Source: an uncultured Clostridia bacterium
GTDB taxonomy: Bacteria; Bacillota; Clostridia; Christensenellales; CAG-314
Length of the DNA: 11,368 nt
Assembly: GCA_937875645.1 (NCBI GenBank)
Contig: CALLXO010000160.1
Location: 1 to 11,368, forward strand
Direction: 5' to 3'
The notes beneath the pieces are model-generated. The model had not been told where the DNA came from and did no database searches. It was given only the letters and a program-made list of their open reading frames with translations. The translations under genes and the position numbers were made by a program. This document shows positions 5,193 to 11,368 of the stretch, one piece after another (the stretch's first letter is position 1; each line of letters starts with the position of its first letter).

Positions 5193-6962
5193 ATGCAGAA
5201 TATCACCGATAACAAACAAGTTCTTAAATTTGTAGACGATGCCGTTAAACTTTGTAAGCCGGACAATGTTATTTGGATTGACGGGAGCAAACAGCTTTAT
5301 GACAGTCTTCGCACTAAGGTTTTAGCCTCTGGCGAAATGATTAAATTAAATCAAGAAAAACTTCCTAACTGCTATCTGCACCGCAGCGCCGTCAACGACG
5401 TAGCAAGGGTAGAAGACCGCACTTTTATATGCTGCAAAAATAAGCGTGACGCAGGTCCAACCAACAATTGGATGGCGCCTGATGAAGCTTATGCCAAACT
5501 GTCGGGCATTTTTGACGGTTGTATGAAAGGCAGAGACATGTATGTAATACCTTACAGCATGGGCAAAATTGGTACTCCTTTTGCCAAAGCAGGAATCGAA
5601 ATTACTGATAGCTTGTATGTTGTGTTTAGTATGGAAATTATGACACGAGTAGGCAAAGAGGTGTTGGATAATTTAGGCGACAGCAATGACTTTGTACGAG
5701 GACTGCACAGCAAAGCGCAATTAGATGCGCAAAAGAGATATATCTGTCATTTCCCTCAAGACAATGCAATTTGGTCTATTAACAGCGGTTACGGCGGCAA
5801 CGTGCTACTGGGCAAAAAATGTTTTGCTTTAAGGATAGCGAGCTACCAAGCAAAAAACGAAGGTTGGCTTGCAGAGCATATGCTTATTTTAGGTCTTACC
5901 AAACCGGACGGCAAAACACGCTATATATGCGCAGCTTTCCCCTCCGCTTGCGGAAAAACAAATTTAGCAATGCTTATTCCGCCGGAAGGATATAAGCGTA
6001 AAGGTTACAAAATAACAACAGTAGGAGACGATATAGCGTGGATTAGAAAAGGACCGGACGGCTGTTTATATGCGGTAAATCCCGAAAACGGATTTTTTGG
6101 CGTTGCACCAGGAACAAATGCAAAAAGCAATCCTAACGCTTTGGAAAGCACACGCAGCGACACAATATTTACAAACGTTGTGCATAACCTTGACGACAAC
6201 ACAGTTTGGTGGGAAGGAATGGGCGAAGCGCCGAAAAATGCGCTAAATTGGAAAGGCGAACGCTGGACTGCGGACAGCGGCGAAAAGGGCGCTCATCCAA
6301 ACAGCAGGTTTACGTCCCCCGCAAAAAATTGCCCCTGTATCAGTCCTAAGTTTCATTCTGGCGAAGGCGTTAAGATATCTGCCTTTATTTTTGGCGGCAG
6401 GCGTGCAAAAAATATTCCTTTAGTCTATCAGTCACGTGACTTTAAACACGGTGTTTTTGTAGGGAGCGTTATGGCGAGCGAAACTACTGCGGCGGCAACG
6501 GGAGCGGTAGGCGTGTTGCGCCGTGACCCTATGGCAATGCTTCCCTTTTGCGGCTATAATATGGGCGACTATTTTAAACACTGGTTAGATATGGGTAGCA
6601 AAATTAAGGACGCACCCAAAATTTTTAATGTAAACTGGTTCCGCACTAACGAAAACGGCAAATTTATTTGGCCGGGCTTTGGCGAAAATTTGCGTGTTTT
6701 AGACTGGATAATTGACCGTTGCGAAGACAAAGTAGACGCGCGGGAAACTGCGATAGGATTTCTACCTTTTGCTAAAGACATTAATATTAACGATATAAAT
6801 ATAGACAGTGATACCTTGGAATCTTTGCTGGAAGTAAATAATGAGGAATGGCAAAGGGAAATACAATCAATTGAAGAGCATTACAAAAGATTCGGTGAGG
6901 ATTTGCCGAAAGAATTAATTAATCAGCTAAACATTTTAAAAAATAATTTAAATAAAGAGTAA
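5193..6962 (+). CDS. pckG: Phosphoenolpyruvate carboxykinase (GTP-dependent)
   Basis: A 589-residue cytosolic enzyme of the GTP-type PEPCK family (EC 4.1.1.32) interconverting oxaloacetate + GTP and PEP + CO2 + GDP. The P-loop FPSACGKTNLAM (249-260) includes the reactive Cys253 found only in the GTP class. Other landmarks are R72 in VARVED, the GYGGN turn (199-203), the metal-binding Lys in LGKKC (206-210), H229 in AEHM, the kinase-2 motif VGDDIAW (277-283), and NPENGFFGVAPGTN (296-309). Length is normal. AGGAGA lies 7 nt before the ATG. A strong terminator follows 9 bp after the stop codon, so this is the last gene of the plus-strand run that starts at 3671. In fermenting anaerobes this enzyme often runs toward oxaloacetate; direction here is inference. 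Confidence 0.97.
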   Translation: MQNITDNKQVLKFVDDAVKLCKPDNVIWIDGSKQLYDSLRTKVLASGEMIKLNQEKLPNCYLHRSAVNDVARVEDRTFICCKNKRDAGPTNNWMAPDEAYAKLSGIFDGCMKGRDMYVIPYSMGKIGTPFAKAGIEITDSLYVVFSMEIMTRVGKEVLDNLGDSNDFVRGLHSKAQLDAQKRYICHFPQDNAIWSINSGYGGNVLLGKKCFALRIASYQAKNEGWLAEHMLILGLTKPDGKTRYICAAFPSACGKTNLAMLIPPEGYKRKGYKITTVGDDIAWIRKGPDGCLYAVNPENGFFGVAPGTNAKSNPNALESTRSDTIFTNVVHNLDDNTVWWEGMGEAPKNALNWKGERWTADSGEKGAHPNSRFTSPAKNCPCISPKFHSGEGVKISAFIFGGRRAKNIPLVYQSRDFKHGVFVGSVMASETTAAATGAVGVLRRDPMAMLPFCGYNMGDYFKHWLDMGSKIKDAPKIFNVNWFRTNENGKFIWPGFGENLRVLDWIIDRCEDKVDARETAIGFLPFAKDININDINIDSDTLESLLEVNNEEWQREIQSIEEHYKRFGEDLPKELINQLNILKNNLNKE

Positions 6963-6970
6963 AACACCTA

Positions 6971-6993
6971 AGCCGCTATTAGCGGCTTTTTTG
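6971..6993 (+). terminator. Rho-independent terminator of pckG
   Basis: A perfect 8-bp stem AAGCCGCT / AGCGGCTT with a 3-nt loop (ATT) is followed by six T (6988-6993). It starts 9 bp after the pckG stop codon. Confidence 0.92.
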
Positions 6994-7159
6994 TTATAAA
7001 AGACGTATAATTTGCATTTTATGTAAAGATTATTTATCTAAATAATTTTTCTTTATGCATAAATACAATTTAATATTTTTTAAAAATGTGGATGGATATT
7101 TTTATCGATTTAACAAAAATACGGCGGCATAAGAGATAATTTAACAAAATATTTATTGT

Positions 7160-7221
7160 TTATCCACTTATCCACATGGTTATCCACAAAATACTTTTAA
7201 TATTACCTGTTTTGTGCATAA
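7160..7221. promoter_or_regulatory. Cluster of DnaA boxes
   Basis: Two perfect TTATCCACA boxes (7168-7176 and 7180-7188) stand in the same orientation 12 bp apart, immediately preceded by TTATCCACT (7160-7168). A fourth box, TTATGCACA on the minus strand (7213-7221), fits the TTATNCACA consensus. A 9-mer this specific is expected about 0.1 times by chance in this window on both strands, so the cluster is very unlikely to be random. It could be a replication-origin element, a DnaA-titrating locus, or a DnaA-controlled region for the downstream lipoprotein gene. No dnaA, dnaN, rpmH or parA/B gene is visible nearby. Confidence 0.75.
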
Positions 7222-7287
7222 AAAATCATACGATTATTTGCATAAATTCTTTGTTTATTAATTTCAGTCATTTTTAGAGCAATTTTG

Positions 7288-7315
7288 TTGTAAAATAAAG
7301 ATAATCGTTTAAAAT
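7288..7315 (+). promoter_or_regulatory. Possible promoter of the lipoprotein gene
   Basis: TTGTAA (7288-7293), a 16-bp spacer and TAAAAT (7310-7315). The expected start is about 7322, just before the AAAGGA ribosome site (7331-7336). Both hexamers are imperfect, and the region is so AT-rich that false matches are likely. Confidence 0.3.
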
Positions 7316-7343
7316 AATTGTATTAACTTAAAAGGACTAAGAT

Positions 7344-8000
7344 ATGAAAAGATATTCGTTTGTTGTTATGTGCTTTTTTTTATGTGTAATAGTGTTAACC
7401 GGTTGCGGAGTCCGTACCATCAATGCAGAAGATACCGTTGCTTTTTTGTTATCGGAGGGTTATTCGCTGATGGACCGGGCGGTGTCGCATATAGAAAACA
7501 CAAACTTTTTTATCTTTGACCAAAACAACCTCGAAGACCAATATCTAAGCAACTTTTATGCGTCACAAAAAATCTTTTATAAAGAAGTATACGCTGATAT
7601 GAGCTTAACCTTTAACGCAACTACAAAGGTAAGAGACTACAACATACAGACAAATAACCAGTATGATTTGGTTATCGAAGGGCAAAACAGTTGGTCGTAT
7701 GTAATTAGATACGCCTGTCTTTTTAGTGCCGTTACAAAAATAGTGGAGTTTTGGGACACAGACGAGTTTAATCAGCGTATGTGGTTTGTAATTTTTAAAT
7801 GCTATCCTAAAACAAATAACTACAATTACGCCGACAAGCTGTTTAAACTTTTAAAAGATATCAATCAGGTAGTAGACAGAGAGGGAGACATAAGCAAGAA
7901 TAAAGCATTTTCGTGGGCATTAAACCGTGAAGTAAATATTGAAAAGCGAGAAAATTGCATCGCTCTTTTTACCGATAATGCCGCTCAATTGATAAGGTGA
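7344..8000 (+). CDS. Unrecognised lipoprotein
   Basis: A 218-residue protein with a textbook lipoprotein signal: MKRYSF, a hydrophobic core, then the lipobox LTGC with the lipidated Cys at residue 21. The mature protein would be anchored on the outer face of the cell membrane. I do not recognise the rest. It is rich in Asn, Tyr, Phe and Trp, has no further membrane segment and no clear repeat or catalytic motif. The second half (about 120-215) looks mostly helical and contains two Trp-rich patches (EFWDTDEF, NQRMWFVIF). AAAGGA 7 nt before the ATG supports the start. It stands alone between a DnaA-box region and a bidirectional terminator, so it is probably a single-gene transcript. No neighbour hints at its job. 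Confidence 0.87.
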   Translation: MKRYSFVVMCFFLCVIVLTGCGVRTINAEDTVAFLLSEGYSLMDRAVSHIENTNFFIFDQNNLEDQYLSNFYASQKIFYKEVYADMSLTFNATTKVRDYNIQTNNQYDLVIEGQNSWSYVIRYACLFSAVTKIVEFWDTDEFNQRMWFVIFKCYPKTNNYNYADKLFKLLKDINQVVDREGDISKNKAFSWALNREVNIEKRENCIALFTDNAAQLIR

Positions 8001-8092
8001 CAGTTAGGATTTTTGCTCCTATCTTATTTATATAATTGTTGCTTATTTGATAAATTACAATTTGGAAAAATAAAACACAACTAATAACCGTT

Positions 8093-8117
8093 AAAAAAGC
8101 CGAACATTCGGCTTTTT
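8093..8117. terminator. Bidirectional terminator between lipoprotein and glycosyltransferase genes
   Basis: AAAAAGCCGA pairs with TCGGCTTTTT around a 4-nt loop. Because an A-run precedes and a T-run follows the GC core, it can end both the plus-strand lipoprotein transcript and the minus-strand glycosyltransferase transcript. Confidence 0.88.
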
Positions 8118-8126
8118 GTTTGTTAT

Positions 8127-8225
8127 AAGATGAATTAATAGAAAAACCCCTACCGTCATTAAAAAGGCTTTTTTGGTTATGTCAAGACGAACTCATAGAA
8201 TACCACAACCGTCATTAAAAAAGCT
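8127..8225. repeat. Imperfect tandem repeat, 57-bp period, next to the terminator
   Basis: Unit 1 (8127-8169) and unit 2 (8184-8225) align over about 43 bases. Both begin AAGAYGAA, share ATAGAA in the middle, and end in the exact 14-mer ACCGTCATTAAAAA followed by a GCT. The stretches before each unit (GGCTTTTT...GTTAT) are also alike, and a shorter ACCGTTAAAAAAGCC at the terminator (8087-8101) looks like a third partial copy. Unit 2 runs into the stop codon of the glycosyltransferase gene. Confidence 0.65.
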
Positions 8226-9360
8226 ATGTTTGCTGTTTAAGCATAAACTTACATACATACTCAGAAGATTTTTCCTTCTTTATATGCTTTATTGCGCTTT
8301 TCATTTCGTTATATTTCTTTTGGTCGGACAAAAGACTGTCTAACACCTTATACGCTTTTTTATCCTTATCAATATACAGACAGGCATTTTTGGAAAGTAA
8401 GTAATTTTTATTATTATTTTCCTGAAAGGGAAGTCTTTTTGTACTTATTATAGGTAAATCTTTACTAAACGCCTCACTTGTTGTCAGACCGCCCATTTTT
8501 GTTATTACAATATCCGATGCCGACATTAGCTCGTCCACGTTGTTTACAAAACCAAAATTGCACAATAAGGTATCGTTATTTTTGTTTTTGTATTTTTCCA
8601 ACAGTTTAAACTGCTTAGTATTTCTCCCGCTTACCGTAACTATCTGTATTTTGTTGTTGCTTTTTCTTAAATTTTTTACCAGTCGGTAATTATTGCCTAA
8701 TCCGTCTCCGCCGCTCATCACTAAAGCGGTAAAGATGTTTTTTAACTTTAGTTTTTGCCTTACTTCCTCTTTATTGATAGTTTTTGCAAATTTTTCATCC
8801 ACAGGTATGCCGGAATCGATTATTTGCGCTTCGGCAAATCCTTTGTTAATTAATCCTTCCTTAAAATCATCGTTGGGTACAAAAATATAATCAATATTAT
8901 TCAACAACTCGGTACAAGGCGGAACGTCAAAGTCAGATACTATAAAATAAGTTTTTGCCTTTAAACAAGCTGAATTAAAAGCATGCTTCAGTTTAGCCAC
9001 CGCCACCGCAGGAAACATATGCGCACAAAAAATAATATCGGGGCAAAAAATCTCAATTTCGTTTTGAATAAATTTTAGCGTCTTTTTGTCCACAAAAAAA
9101 GTGGTTGGATTGGTTTTTTTCTTGCGGTAATCACGTTTTTTAAACAGCTCAAAACATGCGTTGGCAAAATGAATTGCGCAACGGCTTAAAGCAAAATAGG
9201 CTTTGTTGACCAAAAAATTTCTAAAATTATCCCTGCCCTTAAAAATGTCGACAATTTTTGTTTGGACATTTTTTTCATGACTTTGCATAAACCCGGCGAG
9301 CGCTTTGCATATTGCATTGTGCCCCTCCCCGGGAGATACTGTTAAAAATAATATCTTCAT
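8224..9360 (-). CDS. GT28 glycosyltransferase, UgtP/MGDG-synthase-like
   Basis: A 378-residue GT-B enzyme of the monogalactosyl/diglucosyl-diacylglycerol synthase type (GT28). The acceptor half carries GEGHN (11-15) in the N-terminal loop, SDF (142-144) and SGIPV (183-187). The UDP-sugar half carries MSGGDGLGN (215-223), CNFGFVNNVDELM (267-279), ITKMGGLTTSEA (286-297) and QENNN (313-317). By family it would transfer glucose or galactose from a UDP-sugar to diacylglycerol at the inner membrane face, making glycolipids and lipoteichoic acid anchors. The usual K-P-G-G of the donor site is K-M-G-G here. AAGGA lies upstream of the ATG. It lies 60 bp after the ferredoxin gene in the same direction with no strong terminator between them, so the two may share a transcript. 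A UDP-glucose source could be the GalU-like enzyme at 4376. Confidence 0.9.
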   Translation of the reverse strand: MKILFLTVSPGEGHNAICKALAGFMQSHEKNVQTKIVDIFKGRDNFRNFLVNKAYFALSRCAIHFANACFELFKKRDYRKKKTNPTTFFVDKKTLKFIQNEIEIFCPDIIFCAHMFPAVAVAKLKHAFNSACLKAKTYFIVSDFDVPPCTELLNNIDYIFVPNDDFKEGLINKGFAEAQIIDSGIPVDEKFAKTINKEEVRQKLKLKNIFTALVMSGGDGLGNNYRLVKNLRKSNNKIQIVTVSGRNTKQFKLLEKYKNKNNDTLLCNFGFVNNVDELMSASDIVITKMGGLTTSEAFSKDLPIISTKRLPFQENNNKNYLLSKNACLYIDKDKKAYKVLDSLLSDQKKYNEMKSAIKHIKKEKSSEYVCKFMLKQQT

Positions 9361-9420
9361 ATTTTATCCTTGATTAATCGATTTTTGCGGCAAAAATTAT
9401 GTTGACCTTCTTATAATGCG

Positions 9421-9609
9421 TTATTCGATAGAAATAACAGACACCGGACAGCCTGCTGCAGCTTCATTAGCACAATCGATAGCTTTGTTTGGTATAGGGT
9501 CGACATACACCTCGGCAAGCCCGTCCTCCGCCATTCTAAAAATTTGCGGGCAAGTGGCAGTGCATAAACCGCAACCTATGCAATTTTCTCTGTCAATAAT
9601 AGCTTTCAT
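9421..9609 (-). CDS. Single-cluster [4Fe-4S] ferredoxin
   Basis: A 62-residue ferredoxin that carries electrons in anaerobic metabolism. C10-x2-C13-x2-C16 plus C54 in AAGCP are the four cluster ligands. C20 (TATCP) and C46 (AIDCA) occupy the two positions that form a disulfide in Thermotoga-type and Desulfovibrio-type monocluster ferredoxins, so there is one cluster and not two. Length matches the family. GGGAG precedes the ATG and an extended -10 promoter lies just upstream. It is the first gene of a possible two-gene transcript with the GT28 enzyme, but no functional link is evident. Confidence 0.94.
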   Translation of the reverse strand: MKAIIDRENCIGCGLCTATCPQIFRMAEDGLAEVYVDPIPNKAIDCANEAAAGCPVSVISIE

Positions 9610-9636
9610 TTTTTCTCTCCCTTATTGATATTTTTC

Positions 9637-9664
9637 ATTATAGCACATACTTCCTCAAAAACAA
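9637..9664 (-). promoter_or_regulatory. Extended -10 promoter of the ferredoxin gene
   Basis: On the minus strand, TTGTTT (9659-9664), a 16-bp spacer ending in TGC, then a perfect TATAAT (9637-9642). The TGn motif strengthens it. The start is expected near 9630, with the GGGAG ribosome site about 10 nt later. Confidence 0.75.
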
Positions 9665-9714
9665 ATAGCTAATTCTCTTTTTAATATATGTTTTTATTGT
9701 CGTTGTTTGTCTAA

Positions 9715-9743
9715 TTGACTCAATAAAGTTTTTCTGTTATATT
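9715..9743 (+). promoter_or_regulatory. SigA-like promoter of the DUF1295 gene
   Basis: TTGACT (9715-9720), a 17-bp spacer ending in TGT, then TATATT (9738-9743); also an extended -10 type. It lies 41 bp before the ATG at 9784. It stands back to back with the ferredoxin promoter. Confidence 0.7.
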
Positions 9744-9783
9744 TACACCATAATTATATTCATAATACAAAAAAGAGGGGACT

Positions 9784-10665
9784 ATGCAAAGATTAAAGGC
9801 TTACATAACAATAAGTTTCGCATACATATTTGCTTGCGCGTTAGCGTGTGTTTTATTTGTGTCCTTGACAGCAAAAGACCCCGACACAACTGATATTATT
9901 ATTGCCCTTTTAATTGCGGACATAACAGCAACGGTAATAATATGGGGTTTTGGCTTAGGTTTTAAAAATTCCAGTTTTTATGACCCGTATTGGAGTTTGA
10001 TTCCTTGGCTTATGGTACTCGCAGTAATGATCCGATTTGACAAATGGAGTTTAAATAATATCCTGTTTTTAGCGATATTTGGGATATGGAGTTGGCGACT
10101 TACCATAAATTGGGCATATACTTGCGAATCGATAAAAACTCAGGATTGGCGTTATACCATGTACAAGCAGCAAAACAACACCTTTATGTGGCATGTTATA
10201 AACTTCTTTGGGATAAATTTGATGCCTACCCTTTTAGTTTTTGCGGCACTTATCCCCGCTATTGTAACGGTACTAATTAATACAACACCAAATGGGTTTT
10301 CCTTTGTTGGGGCTGCAATTATCCTTTTGGGCACTGTTTTAGAGTTTTTTGCCGACATTCAGATGCATTCCTTTCGCAAAAGCAACAGGGATAAAAACCG
10401 CGTACAAGATACCGGTTTATGGAAGTATAGCCGCCACCCCAACTATCTCGGCGAAATTTCCGTATGGATTGGCGTATTTGTTTTTATGCTTTCTGCCGAC
10501 ATAAGCAAGTGGTATTTAATAACCGGTGCGCTTTTAATGCTTGGTTTGTTTTACTTTATTTCTATACCTATGATGGAAAAACGTCAAAAATCCAAAAGAC
10601 CCGACTACAAGTTATATCAGCAAACCACCAGCAAATTGCTCTTATTACCCCCTAAAAAACTGTAA
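9784..10665 (+). CDS. DUF1295 integral membrane protein (steroid reductase / ICMT-like fold)
   Basis: A 293-residue membrane protein with about seven hydrophobic segments (near residues 8-28, 36-58, 70-83, 92-108, 141-166, 174-192 and 222-262). It matches DUF1295, a bacterial family related to steroid 5-alpha-reductases and isoprenylcysteine methyltransferases. Signature stretches are NSSFYDPYWSLIP (62-74), the QDWRY turn (120-124) and the C-terminal cofactor-site motif GLWKYSRHPNYLGE (211-224), where related enzymes bind NADPH or S-adenosylmethionine. The substrate is unknown; a lipid or isoprenoid is a guess from the fold. The ATG has GAGGGG 3 nt upstream and a good promoter. A bidirectional terminator follows, so it is transcribed alone. 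Confidence 0.92.
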   Translation: MQRLKAYITISFAYIFACALACVLFVSLTAKDPDTTDIIIALLIADITATVIIWGFGLGFKNSSFYDPYWSLIPWLMVLAVMIRFDKWSLNNILFLAIFGIWSWRLTINWAYTCESIKTQDWRYTMYKQQNNTFMWHVINFFGINLMPTLLVFAALIPAIVTVLINTTPNGFSFVGAAIILLGTVLEFFADIQMHSFRKSNRDKNRVQDTGLWKYSRHPNYLGEISVWIGVFVFMLSADISKWYLITGALLMLGLFYFISIPMMEKRQKSKRPDYKLYQQTTSKLLLLPPKKL

Positions 10666-10703
10666 AAATAAACTTTTTAAGATGCATTAATTTAAAACAA
10701 AGT

Positions 10704-10729
10704 AAAAAATGGCAGATACTGCCATTTTT
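10704..10729. terminator. Bidirectional terminator between DUF1295 gene and tRNA-Ser
   Basis: AAAAATGGCAG pairs perfectly with CTGCCATTTTT around a 3-nt loop (ATA), with A and T tracts on both sides. It can end the plus-strand DUF1295 transcript and the minus-strand tRNA transcript, whose CCA end is 38 bp away. Confidence 0.9.
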
Positions 10730-10766
10730 GCATTATCCTGCCAAAGCAAAAGCGAAGTTTGCCGAC

Positions 10767-10857
10767 TGGCGGAAGCGGTGGGATTCGAACCCACGAGACG
10801 GCAAGCCGTCTACCTGATTTCGAGTCAGGCCCGTTATGACCTCTTCGGTACACTTCC
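10767..10857 (-). tRNA. tRNA-Ser (anticodon CGA), CCA encoded
   Basis: On the minus strand, 91 nt fold as a class II tRNA. Acceptor stem GGAAGTG pairs with CGCTTCC (one T-G pair), discriminator G73, and genomic CCA at 10767-10769. The anticodon stem CCTGA/TCAGG holds the loop CTCGAAA, anticodon CGA (10822-10820), reading UCG. The long variable arm AGACGG-CTTG-CCGTCT is the serine hallmark. The T arm is GTGGG-TTCGAAT-CCCAC. Confidence 0.97.
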
Positions 10858-11246
10858 ATATTTAATTTTTCCTAACGTTATTGACTTGCTGAGCTTTGTG
10901 ACAGTTTGTTAGGTGTTTTTTAGCAAACTCGCTTTGTGGCTAGTCCTTGCATATGATTTGTTATCAACCCACTTTTTTGGCTACCGCATATTTTAACACA
11001 TATCCTATTGTTTATCAAGCAAAAACCGTTATTTCATCAGCCAGCTCTGTTTTTTGACTAATTTATATAACTTTATTAAGAGCTAAAGCAAAATTTACCT
11101 TAAAATCAACAATTTGAGAAGATATTTAAGCATTAAAAGATACTGTCTTGTTGAGGGCAATTTATTTATTTACGACAAAAAAATTTTATCAGCCCTAAAA
11201 AAAATGAAAAGATAATTGATTAAAACAACAACAAAGATTATTTTTA
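10858..11246. other. Intergenic region, 389 bp, no gene
   Basis: It lies between the 5' end of tRNA-Ser and the 3' end of the Crp/Fnr-like gene, both on the minus strand. It contains a probable tRNA promoter (10990-11018). The right part (about 11100-11246) is AT-rich and should hold the end of the Crp/Fnr transcript. The best inverted pair there, GGGC at 11156-11159 with GCCC at 11194-11197, has a long loop, so I do not call a terminator. No credible short gene was seen. Confidence 0.55.
10990..11018 (-). promoter_or_regulatory. Likely promoter of tRNA-Ser
   Basis: On the minus strand, TTGATA (11013-11018), a 17-bp spacer, then TAAAAT (10990-10995); each hexamer matches five of six consensus bases. 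The start would be near 10983, about 126 nt before the mature tRNA 5' end, so a processed leader is implied. Confidence 0.5.
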
Positions 11247-11368
11247 TCACGCCTCTTTAGAAAACAACTTAAAGGTGTTTTTATGAAAATCAATAATACC
11301 TTCTGTCCGCATTTTTGACAGCTCATTGGATAGGGCGCTGCGGTCAACAAAAAGATAATCCGCCAACT
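11247..11368 (-). CDS. Crp/Fnr-type transcription regulator, C-terminal end (gene runs off the right edge)
   Basis: The last 39 codons and the TGA stop of a minus-strand gene. The residues LADYLFVDRSALSNELSKMR followed by a TEGIIDFHKNTFKLF tail match the end of the helix-turn-helix DNA-binding domain of Crp/Fnr regulators, where the pattern is LAdyLgvdRsaLSrELsxLkxeGlI. The recognition helix is around VDRSALSNELSKM. The cyclic-nucleotide-like sensor domain lies outside the window, so the signal sensed is unknown. The end (SKEA) is close to where the family normally stops, so the gene is cut only by the window. I see no clear terminator downstream. Confidence 0.82.
   Translation of the reverse strand, partial: LADYLFVDRSALSNELSKMRTEGIIDFHKNTFKLFSKEA

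Larger units (their letters stand above)
6963..7343. other. AT-rich intergenic region, 381 bp, no gene, DnaA boxes inside
   Basis: After the pckG terminator the sequence is extremely AT-rich with no credible open frame. It holds several consensus and near-consensus DnaA boxes (listed separately), long A/T tracts before them (about 7020-7085), and a probable lipoprotein promoter near the right end. Near-consensus boxes outside the core are TTATGCATA at 7053-7061 and TGTGGATGG at 7087-7095. Confidence 0.6.

Noticed and set aside
6963..7343. Calling the region a confirmed oriC
   Set aside because: There is no dnaA/dnaN/rpmH context, gene directions on the left point toward the site, and skew was not computed, so only a DnaA-box cluster is claimed.
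9377..9397. Small inverted repeat TTTTTGC-GGCAAAAA region between the ferredoxin and GT28 genes
   Set aside because: The stem is about 6 bp, mostly A/T, with a 3-nt loop and no T-tract in the transcribed direction, so it is too weak to call a terminator.
10709..10912. 67-residue plus-strand open frame
   Set aside because: It reads through a terminator hairpin and the reverse strand of tRNA-Ser, so it is not a gene. Such peptides are a common false call over tRNAs.
10946..10968. Possible Fnr-like half-site pair (ATGAT...ATCAA)
   Set aside because: The spacing is 5 bp and not the 4 bp of an Fnr site, and the left half is imperfect. The resemblance is no better than expected in AT-rich DNA.

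Overview
The window looks like a stretch of chromosome from an AT-rich, Gram-positive (Firmicutes/Clostridia-type) bacterium. Genes are short and tightly packed. Several have strong AGGAGG-type ribosome sites and SigA-like promoters of the TTGACT-N17-TATAAT kind. One gene encodes a lipobox lipoprotein, and several families (DegV, DUF2156, the UgtP/MGDG-synthase-like GT28 enzyme, small clostridial ferredoxin) are typical of anaerobic Firmicutes. No transposase, phage gene, plasmid gene or CRISPR array was seen. I cannot name the species.

Layout, left to right: the 5' part of an unknown minus-strand gene (1-169); a minus-strand DUF2156 acyltransferase-fold protein (252-1121), divergent from a plus-strand DegV lipid-binding protein (1259-2128); a 434-bp gene-free stretch with a terminator and degenerate repeats; a minus-strand secreted M23 peptidase (2563-3549); a plus-strand run of a stand-alone GlmU-type acetyltransferase domain (3671-4330), a GalU-like nucleotidyltransferase (4376-5131) and GTP-dependent PEP carboxykinase (5193-6962, terminator after it); a 381-bp AT-rich intergenic region with a tight cluster of DnaA boxes; an unrecognised lipoprotein (7344-8000); a convergent minus-strand pair of a GT28 glycosyltransferase (8224-9360) and a [4Fe-4S] ferredoxin (9421-9609); a plus-strand DUF1295 membrane protein (9784-10665); tRNA-Ser(CGA) on the minus strand (10767-10857); a 389-bp gene-free region; and the C-terminal end of a Crp/Fnr-type regulator (11247-11368, minus).

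A loose cell-envelope theme links several genes (inference). The GlmU-type domain and nucleotidyltransferase would make nucleotide sugars (UDP-GlcNAc and/or UDP-Glc). The GT28 enzyme would use a UDP-sugar to glycosylate diacylglycerol. The M23 protein would cut peptidoglycan, and the lipoprotein sits on the outer face of the membrane. PEP carboxykinase and ferredoxin are central anaerobic metabolism.

The points most worth a second look are: the DnaA-box cluster far from any visible dnaA; the GlmU acetyltransferase domain separated from its uridylyltransferase and placed before a GalU-like gene; a terminator hairpin inside the last codons of the M23 gene; a probably leaderless DUF2156 mRNA; and two sets of imperfect tandem repeats in convergent intergenic regions.
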